Below are positions 1 through 8,854 of a DNA stretch of 17,084 nucleotides, in pieces. A program made the translations under genes and the position numbers. The first letter of the stretch is position 1, and the number at the start of each line of letters is the position of its first letter. The stretch lies in the NCBI GenBank assembly GCA_002315885.1, contig DCIO01000087.1, forward strand, positions 1 to 17,084, in the 5' to 3' direction. The stretch is from Lentisphaeria bacterium UBA1724 (GTDB taxonomy: Bacteria > Verrucomicrobiota > Lentisphaeria > Oligosphaerales > Oligosphaeraceae). The notes below the pieces were generated by a model. That model was not told where the DNA came from. It ran no database searches and saw nothing but the letters and a program-made list of their open reading frames with translations.

Positions 1-146
1 CTACATTACCTTGCTGTTGACTGCGACGGATGAGGGGAGGGGAGTTATACTGTTTCCTCAACAAATCCTGCTTTTACGAAAATTGACAAAGGCGCTTCTC
101 CGAGCAGGAAAAGCGCCTTTGTTGTGATTATGCTAAATCAGGAGAA
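1..146. other. Left-edge non-coding stretch
   Basis: No coding region is supported here. The only clear structure is the stem-loop at 86-122, annotated separately. The first 85 bases lie downstream of the last pseudopilin gene and show no recognisable promoter or gene. Confidence 0.5.
86..122 (-). terminator. Stem-loop ending the pseudopilin locus
   Basis: A perfect 12-bp inverted repeat (ACAAAGGCGCTT at 86-97 and AAGCGCCTTTGT at 111-122) with a 13-base loop lies 24 bases past the stop codon of the last pseudopilin gene. On the minus strand the stem is followed by CAATTTTCG, so the U-tract is short and imperfect. The stem strength and position still make a transcription terminator the best reading. 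Confidence 0.7.
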
Positions 147-968
147 TCAGTATGGCAGGACATCGCCGTAGGTGATGCCGGCATCGCCCTTGATGGAACC
201 GCAGTGACCATCGGCAAAGACCACGTTGATGGCATTGCTGTGGACCCATTCGGAACCACTGTCACCCGCTCTGTCGGGCTTCACGTAGTCACGATAGTTA
301 CCGTAGGTGGCCTCGGTGGTGAGCTGCTGAGCCTTTGTGCTGGCGGAGGCGGAACCCAGTAAACCCGAGTTCGCCTTGATGATGTTTGCGATGGGGGCAA
401 TGGTGAGAGGAGCGGCGACACCGCTGTCGACCTTCACGTCACCGAAATTCGCGCAGGCATCGCTAGCCATGAATGCGGTGGAGGTATACTTCGCGCGGGT
501 CAACTTGAGAGGAATGAACATGTTGGGAGAACCAGGATTCATTCCATCGGTGATCTGTCCCTTGGTATCGGTGAAGAGGGGGTTGGTGGTATAGCCCGTG
601 CAGACCGCCTCATGCCACTGAGAGCTGTCGAAATTGCTGGAGGGGCATGCCAGGACGCTCTTGGTGAGTTCCGCATGGGACGCGCCATAGCTCATTCCCA
701 GATAGGGATAGAGGCCAACGGCCCAGCACTTCCAGCCAAGAGTAATCTTGGTGGTTTCGATCTGAGACATAGCAGGAGGAACGAAGCCCTTGTAATCGTC
801 GGAATACTGAATGCATGCCAGACCGATGTTCTTCAGGTTGTTGGTGCACTGGGTGGCGCGGGCCTTGTTACGGGCGCCATTCACGGCAGGCAACAACAAT
901 CCAGCCAAAATGGCGATAATCGCAATCACGGTCAAAAGCTCAATCAAGGTAAAAGTATTCTTTTTCAT
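147..968 (-). CDS. Pseudopilin-like H-X9-DG protein, divergent paralogue (HX9DG-1)
   Basis: This is a 273-aa protein if read from the ATG at 968. It has a short basic leader (MKKNT) and a hydrophobic helix starting FTLIELL at residues 6-28 with the conserved Glu10, as in type IV prepilins cut by prepilin peptidase. Near the C-terminus, H243 and D253-G254 form the H-X9-DG motif typical of DUF1559/SBP_bac_10-type proteins of Planctomycetes, Verrucomicrobia and Lentisphaerota. The reading frame extends to a GTG at 998, but an extra 10 residues before MKK would spoil the leader, so 968 is preferred; no strong Shine-Dalgarno sequence is visible. The middle (residues 60-230) is unlike the three upstream paralogues and lacks their SLAEGG and terminal Cys-Trp motifs. 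It is the last gene of the locus. It is probably anchored in the inner membrane or assembled in a pilus-like filament; the true role is unknown. Confidence 0.9.
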   Translation of the reverse strand: MKKNTFTLIELLTVIAIIAILAGLLLPAVNGARNKARATQCTNNLKNIGLACIQYSDDYKGFVPPAMSQIETTKITLGWKCWAVGLYPYLGMSYGASHAELTKSVLACPSSNFDSSQWHEAVCTGYTTNPLFTDTKGQITDGMNPGSPNMFIPLKLTRAKYTSTAFMASDACANFGDVKVDSGVAAPLTIAPIANIIKANSGLLGSASASTKAQQLTTEATYGNYRDYVKPDRAGDSGSEWVHSNAINVVFADGHCGSIKGDAGITYGDVLPY

Positions 969-1001
969 GGTTGTAAGAAAGTTTTTATTGTTTGACACTT
1001 A

Positions 1002-1031
1002 TGCAGGCGTAAATAATGATTCCCGCCTGCA
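1002..1031. repeat. Hairpin between HX9DG-2 and HX9DG-1
   Basis: TGCAGGCG at 1002-1009 pairs perfectly with CGCCTGCA at 1024-1031 around a 14-base loop. It lies in the 84-base gap between two pseudopilin genes. On the minus strand it is followed by TAAGTGTC rather than a U-tract, so it may be a processing or attenuation structure rather than a full terminator. Confidence 0.5.
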
Positions 1032-1052
1032 ATTATCGAAATTACTTAGGTA

Positions 1053-1820
1053 TTAATGCTTGAAATACCAGCAGGAATCGGAATGATCAGTCTTGGAACC
1101 CATGAATTTGTCCGCGGCATCCTCGATGTTGAGAGACTCCACATGGCCATCAAGATAGAGATAATTCGCAACTTTTCCATGGGCTTCCATGTTCATTTGA
1201 CCCTTGTAATAGCCGTCGGTACCATCGACTGTCTTGAAACTAGCTTCCACCAACTTCGCATCTACATCCGCAGCAGGAAGACCGATATAACACGCAGCGC
1301 CAGCAATGGTCTTTCCGCCTTCCGCAAGACTCATCATGCTGGACGGACGGTCAATGGAAGAGAGGCTCAGCCACCAGCGAAGTGCATCCTTCTTCTTGGT
1401 TGTTCCACTGACCCAGCCGCAGCTCCAGTGAACGCCGACTTGCTGCTGATTCGGGAGACCATTGACATAGTAGCTAAACTTAAACGCATCCTGTGCGTCA
1501 GTCTTAAACGTAAAGACCTGGGTATCGTCTTTCAAACCAACCGGACACTTGAAGACTTCTGGGCCTTTTCCCACATAATCCCACAGGCTATAGACATAGT
1601 TGTATTCCACATTGAAAGCTTCCGAAGGAACGGACTTCTGCTTGTTGTCAATGGCAAAGAGTTGCTCGCCCTTGCCCATCTGATTCATGTTGTTGGCACA
1701 GGCTGTTCCCTGTGCAGTGGCGCGTGCGCGGCCCACTGCGGGGAGCAGGAGTCCCGCCAGGATGGCGATGATGGCGATCACCGTCAGGAGTTCAATGAGG
1801 GTAAAAGAGTTGTGTTTCAT
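1053..1820 (-). CDS. Pseudopilin-like H-X9-DG protein (HX9DG-2)
   Basis: This is a 255-aa protein from the ATG at 1820. Its leader is MKHNS, with the pilin helix at residues 6-28 ([20 protein letters not shown]). The H-X9-DG motif is H214 to D224-G225. Shared with the next two upstream paralogues are a Cys at 41, an 'NN..Q.GK' segment at 43-50, 'GVHW' near 129-132, 'MSLAEGG' at 163-169 and a terminal Ser-Cys-Trp at 249-251. The frame is open to an upstream codon at 1874, but the pilin leader argues for 1820; no convincing Shine-Dalgarno sequence is seen. The gap to the upstream gene is 128 bases, the longest among the four paralogues. The family is known as prepilin-like with an unknown molecular role; surface or filament placement is inferred from the leader. 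Confidence 0.9.
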   Translation of the reverse strand: MKHNSFTLIELLTVIAIIAILAGLLLPAVGRARATAQGTACANNMNQMGKGEQLFAIDNKQKSVPSEAFNVEYNYVYSLWDYVGKGPEVFKCPVGLKDDTQVFTFKTDAQDAFKFSYYVNGLPNQQQVGVHWSCGWVSGTTKKKDALRWWLSLSSIDRPSSMMSLAEGGKTIAGAACYIGLPAADVDAKLVEASFKTVDGTDGYYKGQMNMEAHGKVANYLYLDGHVESLNIEDAADKFMGSKTDHSDSCWYFKH

Positions 1821-1948
1821 GATGTTTTCTATGTTTGAAGGGTTATTCCTATCCCCTGGCGAGAAACTCCCCACCTAGGGGTTCTTGGTATCCTGTTTTT
1901 CGACATGCGGAGCAAAAATCCCCGCAAAGTGTTGTCAACGACTTACGA

Positions 1949-2791
1949 TTAGAAGTTTGCCATCCAGCAGCCGTCATTGCCGTTGGGACCGCAGACTTCG
2001 TCGATGAGTTCATCTTCCTTGAGGGACATCACGTGTCCATCCACATAGAGGCAGTTGAGATTGCCATCGTGGGCGACAGTGCCAAAGAACTTGCTGCCTT
2101 CGCCAGTGCCGAGGGCGGCAGTCAGCACGGTGGCATTGAGTTTAGTAGGAATTGGCACGCCGAAACTATGGTTTGCACCCATCAAATCCGCGCCGTCCTG
2201 CTTCATACCGCCATAGATACCCGCGGCATTCCAGCCCTGAAGAACGCCGCCTTCTGCGATGGACATCATCTTGGAAGGATTCTGGATAGCGCCTTGAGGC
2301 AGCCAGTATTTGATTGATTCCGTGTACTTGTTCTTTCCACCGCCATACCAGTGAACACCATACTTACCAGTAGGGAAGCCATTGATGATATAGCTAACAT
2401 CCATTTGTTTCTTCAGATCGGGAGCCCCCGTCGAAGTGTTCCAGGTGCAAGTAACCCAGCGGGAGGAGGAAGCAGAGCCATCTTCCTTGATTCGAGTCCC
2501 TGTATCATTGGGGCACTGGAAGATTTTTTCGGTTTCGCCCACATACTGCCATACGCAAGCAACGTAATTGTACCGCTTGTCATCCAGATAATCCGCAGGG
2601 ACCGTCTTGTTCTTGTTGTCGCCCATGAAGAGTGCCTCGGCCTTTCCCAACTGGGAGAGGTTGTTCAAGCAGGCGGTCTTCTGACCTGCGGCGCGGGCGC
2701 GGTTTACTGCGGGCAGAAGAAGTCCTGCCAGGATGGCGATGATGGCAATCACCGTCAGGAGCTCAATGAGGGTAAAAGTATTCTTTTTCAT
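1949..2791 (-). CDS. Pseudopilin-like H-X9-DG protein (HX9DG-3)
   Basis: This is a 280-aa protein from the ATG at 2791. An AAGGA Shine-Dalgarno sequence (2801-2805) sits 9 bases upstream of that ATG and favours it over the in-frame start at 2821. Leader and helix are MKKNT then FTLIELL at residues 6-28. The H-X9-DG motif is H241 to D251-G252. It shares with HX9DG-4 the block at residues 27-64 ([30 protein letters not shown]), 'GVH' near 145-147, 'NPSK.MS.AEGG' at 171-182 and a Cys-Trp close to the C-terminus (275-276). Its start lies 33 bases from the stop of HX9DG-4, so the two are probably co-transcribed and arose by tandem duplication. Function beyond the pilin-like N-terminus is not known. 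Confidence 0.92.
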   Translation of the reverse strand: MKKNTFTLIELLTVIAIIAILAGLLLPAVNRARAAGQKTACLNNLSQLGKAEALFMGDNKNKTVPADYLDDKRYNYVACVWQYVGETEKIFQCPNDTGTRIKEDGSASSSRWVTCTWNTSTGAPDLKKQMDVSYIINGFPTGKYGVHWYGGGKNKYTESIKYWLPQGAIQNPSKMMSIAEGGVLQGWNAAGIYGGMKQDGADLMGANHSFGVPIPTKLNATVLTAALGTGEGSKFFGTVAHDGNLNCLYVDGHVMSLKEDELIDEVCGPNGNDGCWMANF

Positions 2792-2800
2792 GGTTGTATT

Positions 2801-2805
2801 TCCTT
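2801..2805 (-). promoter_or_regulatory. Ribosome binding site deciding HX9DG-3 start
   Basis: AAGGA on the minus strand sits 9 bases before the ATG at 2791. It supports the MKKNT start over the longer in-frame start at 2821. Confidence 0.6.
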
Positions 2806-2824
2806 TGTGTTCACGCATCAAAAA

Positions 2825-3616
2825 CTACTCGCGAATCCAGCAGGATTTGCTTGTATCAGACAGAGAAAGCTCTTCTTCGAATTCTTCGGGTTTCAGAGAT
2901 GCGACATGGCTGTCCATATACAGGTAGTTTCCATCTCCACCATGCATCAGAGTATTGAACAACGGGTAGGCTCCGCCGTCACAGAAACTGGCAAATGTGG
3001 AAGACGAAGAAATCTTCTGCCCGTATGCGCCGGCGACCGCCACTCCAAGTCCACCATGGATTCCAGAGCCTGGATTGCTTCCGTCCACCAGTGAACGCTG
3101 CCAAATGCCGCCTTCTGCCAAAGACATGGTCTTGGAGGGATTCTTAATCGCCGCAAAGGCCAGCCAGCGCTTCACGGCATTCGTGTATTTCGTCTCTGTG
3201 CCACTGGCATAATGGACACCGAATTTGCCACCTGCGGCCGCATAGCCGTTAATGGTGTAGCCCGAATGAATCGCGACTTTCGTATCGTTCTTGGAGTCAA
3301 TGAGAGTCGAGTATTTCTCGGTTTCATTTGGATCCATGGGACAGAAGAAGATCTTTTCGGTCTCTCCCGCATAGCTCCAGACACCAGAAAAGTAGTTGTA
3401 CTTCTGATTGAAATAATCCACGGGGACGGTCTTTTCCTTGTTGTCACCGCAGAAGAGTGCTTCGGCCTTTCCCAGCTGGGAGAGGTTGTTCATGCAGGCA
3501 GTCTTCTGGGCAGAGGCCCGTGCGCGGTTCACGGCAGGCAGCAGGAGTCCCGCCAAGATGGCGATGATGGCAATCACCGTCAGGAGCTCAATGAGAGTAA
3601 AATTGCTCTTTTTCAT
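2825..3616 (-). CDS. Pseudopilin-like protein with H-X9-DS variant (HX9DG-4)
   Basis: This is a 263-aa protein starting at the ATG at 3616, with a GGGAGG Shine-Dalgarno sequence at 3625-3630. The leader is MKKSN followed by the FTLIELL helix (6-28). The C-terminal family motif is altered: H225 is followed nine residues later by D235-S236 instead of Asp-Gly. Shared with HX9DG-3 are nearly the whole first 65 residues, 'GVHY' at 133-136, 'NPSK.MSLAEGG' at 159-170 and a Cys-Trp at 259-260, four residues from the end. It starts 21 bases after the stop of the upstream GspG-like gene, which links the H-X9-DG group to the rest of the locus. The role is unknown; a filament-associated or cargo pilin is an inference. 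Confidence 0.92.
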   Translation of the reverse strand: MKKSNFTLIELLTVIAIIAILAGLLLPAVNRARASAQKTACMNNLSQLGKAEALFCGDNKEKTVPVDYFNQKYNYFSGVWSYAGETEKIFFCPMDPNETEKYSTLIDSKNDTKVAIHSGYTINGYAAAGGKFGVHYASGTETKYTNAVKRWLAFAAIKNPSKTMSLAEGGIWQRSLVDGSNPGSGIHGGLGVAVAGAYGQKISSSSTFASFCDGGAYPLFNTLMHGGDGNYLYMDSHVASLKPEEFEEELSLSDTSKSCWIRE

Positions 3617-3637
3617 CCTAAAGTCCTCCCAAAGTCA

Positions 3638-4294
3638 TTATCGGCTGGGATAGAAAGTGCCATCGCCCTTGTCAAAATCCACAGGGATGGAGTAGACGTT
3701 GTCGGCATTGGAGTCGTCACCCAATGTGTTGCTGTGCTTTCCATCGGGCCCTCTGGACCAAATGATGATATCCGTGCGAATGATATCGCCTTCCACCTTC
3801 AGCCCACAGGGACGGCATTTGTCGACCTTGGTTTTGCCATCGCCATCCATATCAAAGGTCATGTAGTAGGCATTGCCCCAAGGATCCAGGAATTCACCCT
3901 CGGTATTGCCCTGCACATCCAGGAACTGAATCTTACGAGGATTGACAGTCACGGTTGTCGAACCAATCGTGACGTCTTTTTGCCCCTGAAGGACTTTGAT
4001 CAATTCGGGGTAGGCAGTGTCGTAGATTGCTTTCAGCTGTCCGTTGTCACTCAAAGTGCCATCTTGGATTGTCGCACCGGGAATAGCCTTGATAAGCTTA
4101 CGGAAGGGGAAGGAGCCGTAGGTATTTTCGTAGTTTTTGAGGGCGTTGATCAATTCCTGCATTTGTGCCTTTGCCTTGGCTTGTTCGGCCTTCTTGATGG
4201 CGGAGGCGGTGGTGGGAATTGCAATGGCGGCCAGGATGACGATGATGCCAATGGCCATCAGCAATTCCGTCAATGTGAAGGAGTGCTTTTTCAT
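3638..4294 (-). CDS. GspG-like major pseudopilin with extra calcium-type loop
   Basis: This 218-aa protein has leader MKKHS, then FTLTELL with the conserved Glu10 and a hydrophobic helix to about residue 28. A long amphipathic alpha-helix follows (about 30-60, rich in Ala, Lys and Gln). The C-terminal half carries the GspG hallmark DPWGN at 137-141 and W-S-R-G-P-D-G-K at 179-186. In type II secretion GspG, this region forms the calcium-stabilised loop of the major pseudopilin. Between them is an insertion with D148-x-D150-x-D152-G, an EF-hand/dockerin-like acidic loop, and two nearby cysteines (160 and 163). It is about 60 residues longer than its neighbour and longer than usual GspG (about 140-150 aa). 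Likely role: subunit of the periplasmic pseudopilus. The start has only a weak Shine-Dalgarno sequence. Confidence 0.88.
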   Translation of the reverse strand: MKKHSFTLTELLMAIGIIVILAAIAIPTTASAIKKAEQAKAKAQMQELINALKNYENTYGSFPFRKLIKAIPGATIQDGTLSDNGQLKAIYDTAYPELIKVLQGQKDVTIGSTTVTVNPRKIQFLDVQGNTEGEFLDPWGNAYYMTFDMDGDGKTKVDKCRPCGLKVEGDIIRTDIIIWSRGPDGKHSNTLGDDSNADNVYSIPVDFDKGDGTFYPSR

Positions 4295-4354
4295 GGTTTA
4301 TGAATCCAGTTGAGTTTCTATGTGTTTATGTATGATTTCTCGTCGTCCAAAGGC

Positions 4355-4834
4355 TTACTGGGCAGAACCCCAGTTCACCACATCGTCTAGCTTTTCGTCT
4401 TCCGTGCTGCTCTTTCCATCCCGACCCTTTGACCAGAGGTCGTAGCTGGTTTTGTTGTGAGTTCCAGGGCACTGGTATTGGAGGGCATTGCCCCAGGGAT
4501 CCGTCAATTCACCGGCATTCTGCACAGACATGTAATCCCGCTTGGTGGTCTTGTCATAGAATTTATTGTCCTTGCTGCCCAGCACCAGCTTGAGATGACC
4601 GTCTGAATCAAACTCGAACTTGACATCCGAGGCATCCTTACACACGGGGTAGTACCCCTTCTCGGACTTGAACTTATCCAGGGCATTCTCGAATTCCAGC
4701 ATAGTGGCTTTGGTCTTGGCCTCATCGGCACGACGACCCGCATAGCCAATACCCGAAATCAGAATGCCCGCCAAAATGACGATGATGGCGATGACCACCA
4801 ACAACTCGGTCAGTGTAAATGAATGACGTGTCAT
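4355..4834 (-). CDS. GspG-like major pseudopilin
   Basis: This 159-aa protein is of normal GspG length. The leader is MTRHS, then FTLTELL with Glu10, a hydrophobic helix to about residue 28 and a charged helix (33-60). The C-terminal GspG signature is intact: L-T-DPWGN at 110-116, D-L-W-S-K-G-R-D-G-K at 132-141, then acidic residues and a Trp at 155. The AAGGA Shine-Dalgarno sequence (4844-4848) overlaps the stop codon of the giant upstream gene and the gap is 12 bases, which suggests translational coupling. It most resembles the main structural subunit of a type II secretion pseudopilus. That it polymerises with the second GspG-like protein next to it is inference. Confidence 0.92.
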   Translation of the reverse strand: MTRHSFTLTELLVVIAIIVILAGILISGIGYAGRRADEAKTKATMLEFENALDKFKSEKGYYPVCKDASDVKFEFDSDGHLKLVLGSKDNKFYDKTTKRDYMSVQNAGELTDPWGNALQYQCPGTHNKTSYDLWSKGRDGKSSTEDEKLDDVVNWGSAQ

Positions 4835-4846
4835 GATGAAAAATCC

Positions 4847-7800
4847 TTACAGTAGACGGGATTTCAGAACCTTGATCTTGCCGAACCAGCAGTCACGGAC
4901 GAAGGTGACCTCCCGGACCTGCGTGGAAAGAATGGAGTACCACTCGCGGTATTTGGTGCTACTCTTTTCGAAATCGATTTCGATGGGGCTGACAAAGTGT
5001 TTGTTCAAGAAATCCTTCCGTTCAGAAGCGTTGGTCTTATCAACGTCATTGGCTGTCATCATGTTATCCATATCTTCTGCATTCATGATGTACTTCACGC
5101 TCTGTCCCACAGCGATGACGGTGAAGACCTCGTAGCGCGTGGAAAGCAATCCCGCGGTGCATCCGATGAGGGACTCGGCCTGACGGTCGTTACACTGGAA
5201 AGTCGTAGGAGCGGTCCCGGTACGAACGGAACTAGTCCCAATTCCGCCATCCACTTCCACGAAATTGAAGAATGCCTGGACGGGGCTCCAGGACTGTGCG
5301 GCCAGGATGCCGTCCGCTCCGGAGACCTGCGTGTAGTCCTTGAAGCGGAAGACTTTCTCTTCCAGGTTCTCGCCGCCAGTCTTGGTAGCATCAATGTAAT
5401 CCGTGAAATAGGTGTTTCTCTTGACCTCTGTGGTATCCGGATCATAGAAACCATTTGCGTAAATCATGGTGTCATTGGCATCCGGATTAGCAGGGATGTT
5501 GGCAAAGAGGTAACGATAAGCGCCCCTGTTGAAGCAATTGGGATTGAATTTACCACGGATACCGCTATTGGGATTCAGCTCATTCAACTTCAGGTAATCC
5601 AGAATCCAGGCATCGCCGTCGCTATAGGTATACCGTTTATTGGTGTCGTCACTTAATCCGAAGCTCTTGAGATTGAGTGTCTGTCCTTCCTTACCACGAT
5701 GGATGGCGCCCAACTGCCACAGGGAGGAGATGGGGCTGTTGGGGATGAAGTAGGTGGAGACGGTGTTGGCCATCGTGCTCTTGTAGTAGCTGCCAGATGC
5801 AGCGGGAACCATATTCCCGGGATTGAAATCGGGCTCCCAGTCCTTGGCCGCGCCGTTGGTATACTGGAGTGCCTGCTGGACGGTATAGAGGGAGAGCTTC
5901 GCCAAGGTGCTCTGGCGCGCCGCCGAACCAGCCGCACTTCTGGTGATGCCTTCCCGAACAAGCCCCTTTTTGCCATCCTGCACGCGATAGCAGTAAGTGG
6001 TGCTGGTGTTGTCAAAGTAGGAGGAATTGCTCTTCATGGGGTGGTTGATGAACCAAATCCACTGGTTGTTCAGGTGGTTCATCCGAGGATCCTTGCAGGT
6101 GATGCCAGTCAAAGTGGCGTAATTCGCCAAAGTGGCACTGCCATTGGGATTGTAGTAGTTCAGATTGCCGTCTTGGTAATTCTCATTGCCCTTGGAGGCA
6201 TAGACCACGCTCAATTCCGCATTGCCAGAACCGGTCTCGGCATAGACCAGCTCGCTGACGTCCGCCGCACCGTCGCATTCGTTGTTATGGACCAGGACCT
6301 CGATCTTCTCAATCTGGACCGCATAACCCGTGCCCGTGCAGTAATAGTAATAGTTGTTACCCATGGGGATTTCCTGGGGATATGAGGTAGCATTGTTAGA
6401 ATACTGCTTTTGGACGGCCACCGTCATATCGTTAAACACGAGTTCCACGGACTGATTTTCCAAGGGTGCAAATGACGTACGATCCACATTAAAGGTCTGG
6501 TCGAGCTGGAAATTCCAGCCGTTGGTCTTAAGACGACTGAGAACAGATGAATTTTCGGAGCCGTTATTCAGACCGTAATCCGTAGAATTGGTGTTGCCTG
6601 CAAAGCTCGAGGTCGTCTGAACCGCGTCCATCGTTGAACTGCTACCCAGGAAAAGCATGGCATTGCCGTATTGCGTTTCACAGTAATGAGTTGTTGCAGG
6701 CGCAGCTGTATAGTGTCTCACATAGACCTTCTTTGCCAGCAGGATGGGCTGGATACGACCCTTGACAATCACGCGGTATTTTTGATTGGTCTTGTCCAAG
6801 GTCTCATTGAAGAAATTCTGCAAGGAAAGAGTAACGCGAGGAGTATAGACTAAATTTCCCGCATTCACTGTGGCACGGTAAGTATACGCTTTTTTGGAGG
6901 AAAGCACTGCCCCCAACATGTGGGTATTGTTTTGTTGGTTTGTAATCGTCGTGCCGCTCTTAGCCTCGATGGAGACATTGACGCCCACGATGGCGGGGAC
7001 ACGCTCGTTGCCACAGAGAGTGGGTTCCTTGGTGGTTTTGTTTGCGGGAATAGCATTGCTTTGTGGGGCAACCGCCAGGGATGCGGTGTTGAAAGCCAGT
7101 CTGTTGGAACCATTGTAGGTCGCCAAATACGTGGCGGCGTAATCGCTATCGCAGAAGTCGGTGAGATTGGCGAAGACATCCAGAGTCTTATCGTTTGAAC
7201 CATCCTTGAAGAGGTAGATTTTCTTTGCATCGCTAGGATCGTAATTTAATCCCAAGTGGTTGACAAAGAAATGCTTGGCGTAGTTTTTCAGGGTATTTTC
7301 ATTTGCCACTGCCGAGAGTTTTTTTCCGATTGTATCCCAAGTAACGGATGTCGTTCCAAGAGATGCATCGAAGAGCTGGCAAGTCGCTTCGGTGCAATAC
7401 AGTCCCCATGGGAAGGCGACATTTGTCTTGGCCAGGTAGCTGTTTTTTGTTTCCAAGGAGGCGATTTTCCCATCGGCAGTCAATTCCAGAGCATCCCGGT
7501 TGCCATCGCCATCGGTGTCAATTGTTGTCCCGATGCTAGCCAGCAGTTCAGGCATATTGGCATACTGCCCATTGAAGCGGAGTTCCCGGTCATCCACGCC
7601 GCACTCCACACCCAAAGTGAAGATGTCTTTCTTGATCTCATCCTTGGTATCATCATTGCCGATGAGCTGTTCGTAGTTGAACCACCGGGCGGGCATGTCA
7701 TTCTTTTTGCGCGTCAGGGATTTTTCATAGACGATATCGCTTCCGACAATACGAGTCTGTAATTCTGCGGGATGGAGACCATATTGGAGAGTCAAATCCT

Positions 7801-8854
7801 CTTCAATGGTGGTAAAAAGAGCATCGGAGGTATACTCCCCTGAATTATACTTTCGTCCCATGATGGCGAATGTGCTGCGCCCAGGCTTAACATCGATATT
7901 CAGGCCAGTTCCGGGTGCACCGAGAGTCAGAACGCCCAATTCTTCAGGCACCGTGCCATCTCCGCCGATGAAAGGCACATAAGGTTCGTCATCCTCGCCC
8001 TTCATCTTTGGGGAGACCAATCGGTTCACGTCGAATTTGGAACCCTCGTTGAACATGATGAAGCCCTGGCGGGAGAAGACATGCTCCGAATGATCCTCGG
8101 GGTCTTCCTGGAAGAAATTCCGGAATTGGAGCTGGGTGGCAATGTTGTTTTTCAGGAGTTCCTCAAAATGATTAAGAGAGGTATTGACGGGATCCTGGCA
8201 AGCCTCAAAATAGAGATTGCCCAAGGGCGTCGCCTTCACGATTTCGTAGAGGCTGTTTTCACCCTGCTTGGCTACTTCATCATAATAGTTGTCCAACGCA
8301 GCCGCATCGGTATGATGGGAGTAGTAGATGGACTGGTAGGGATTGGTGGTAGTGATACCGAAGGGCGTGGAGGTGCTTGCATCTTTTGCCAATTCGCCGT
8401 AGAATGCCAGGAAACGCCAGCTGGTGGGCAGCTGATCCGTGGTGTAACCAACGTATGGCTGGACACCCAGGAGTTTATCGTTGATGTCACCCGTAGTCCC
8501 GTAATAGAGTTCCTTGCCTTTCTTGTTTAAGGTGTAATTCGCCTCAGAATCCAACTCGGTCGGGGACTGCTCAATGTCTATATTTTCCGGCAGACAATCC
8601 TGCAGGTCGGTATCGGTGCTACCGAGGATATTACCCTTGTTCTGGAGGAAGAAAACCGCTTCCTGTCCCTGGGTGACGGCGGAGCGGGACTGGAGCTGCG
8701 CGTTGGTCTCATCGGCCTTCGCGTCCGCCACAATCTGAGCATTTCTGCCAGTGGTGGCGAAAATCATCGCCATCATCAGGAGGAGCGAGAGGAAGCCCAG
8801 GACCAAGAGGATCGCGGAACCCCGCTCATTTGGATTTCTCTGGATGTTGTTCAT
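4847..8854 (-). CDS. Giant GspK/PilX-like pseudopilin (Verru_Chthon cassette protein A-like)
   Basis: This is a 1335-aa protein, far larger than GspK (about 300 aa). The N-terminus reads NERGSAILLVLGFLSLLLMMAMIF: a Gly at 12, then a hydrophobic helix (13-33) without the Glu at position 5, as in GspK and PilX. Around residues 262-285 is a segment with 'NEGSKFDVNRL', similar to the D-x-x-G-K-x-N-x-N turn in GspK-type proteins. Residues about 446-457 (DTDGDGNRDALE) form a calcium-binding-like acidic loop. The rest is rich in Asn, Thr, Ser and Tyr, as in exported proteins. A C-terminal stretch near 1235-1260 (TRYEVFTVIAVGQSVK) recalls the conserved end of Verru_Chthon cassette protein A (TIGR02600, recalled from memory). 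Likely role: large tip or adhesive subunit of the pseudopilus. There is no clear Shine-Dalgarno sequence at the ATG. Confidence 0.85.
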   Translation of the reverse strand: MNNIQRNPNERGSAILLVLGFLSLLLMMAMIFATTGRNAQIVADAKADETNAQLQSRSAVTQGQEAVFFLQNKGNILGSTDTDLQDCLPENIDIEQSPTELDSEANYTLNKKGKELYYGTTGDINDKLLGVQPYVGYTTDQLPTSWRFLAFYGELAKDASTSTPFGITTTNPYQSIYYSHHTDAAALDNYYDEVAKQGENSLYEIVKATPLGNLYFEACQDPVNTSLNHFEELLKNNIATQLQFRNFFQEDPEDHSEHVFSRQGFIMFNEGSKFDVNRLVSPKMKGEDDEPYVPFIGGDGTVPEELGVLTLGAPGTGLNIDVKPGRSTFAIMGRKYNSGEYTSDALFTTIEEDLTLQYGLHPAELQTRIVGSDIVYEKSLTRKKNDMPARWFNYEQLIGNDDTKDEIKKDIFTLGVECGVDDRELRFNGQYANMPELLASIGTTIDTDGDGNRDALELTADGKIASLETKNSYLAKTNVAFPWGLYCTEATCQLFDASLGTTSVTWDTIGKKLSAVANENTLKNYAKHFFVNHLGLNYDPSDAKKIYLFKDGSNDKTLDVFANLTDFCDSDYAATYLATYNGSNRLAFNTASLAVAPQSNAIPANKTTKEPTLCGNERVPAIVGVNVSIEAKSGTTITNQQNNTHMLGAVLSSKKAYTYRATVNAGNLVYTPRVTLSLQNFFNETLDKTNQKYRVIVKGRIQPILLAKKVYVRHYTAAPATTHYCETQYGNAMLFLGSSSTMDAVQTTSSFAGNTNSTDYGLNNGSENSSVLSRLKTNGWNFQLDQTFNVDRTSFAPLENQSVELVFNDMTVAVQKQYSNNATSYPQEIPMGNNYYYYCTGTGYAVQIEKIEVLVHNNECDGAADVSELVYAETGSGNAELSVVYASKGNENYQDGNLNYYNPNGSATLANYATLTGITCKDPRMNHLNNQWIWFINHPMKSNSSYFDNTSTTYCYRVQDGKKGLVREGITRSAAGSAARQSTLAKLSLYTVQQALQYTNGAAKDWEPDFNPGNMVPAASGSYYKSTMANTVSTYFIPNSPISSLWQLGAIHRGKEGQTLNLKSFGLSDDTNKRYTYSDGDAWILDYLKLNELNPNSGIRGKFNPNCFNRGAYRYLFANIPANPDANDTMIYANGFYDPDTTEVKRNTYFTDYIDATKTGGENLEEKVFRFKDYTQVSGADGILAAQSWSPVQAFFNFVEVDGGIGTSSVRTGTAPTTFQCNDRQAESLIGCTAGLLSTRYEVFTVIAVGQSVKYIMNAEDMDNMMTANDVDKTNASERKDFLNKHFVSPIEIDFEKSSTKYREWYSILSTQVREVTFVRDCWFGKIKVLKSRLL

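Noticed and set aside
969..998. GTG start 10 codons upstream for HX9DG-1
   Set aside because: It would put ten extra residues before the short MKKNT leader, which the paralogues do not have.
1933..1938. Perfect TTGACA on the minus strand upstream of HX9DG-2
   Set aside because: No TATAAT-like hexamer occurs at 16-18 bases spacing, so a promoter is not supported.
3212..4303. Plus-strand open frame (363 codons) opposite the GspG-like and HX9DG-4 genes
   Set aside because: It spans the antisense of two separate, clearly recognised pilin genes and the gap between them.
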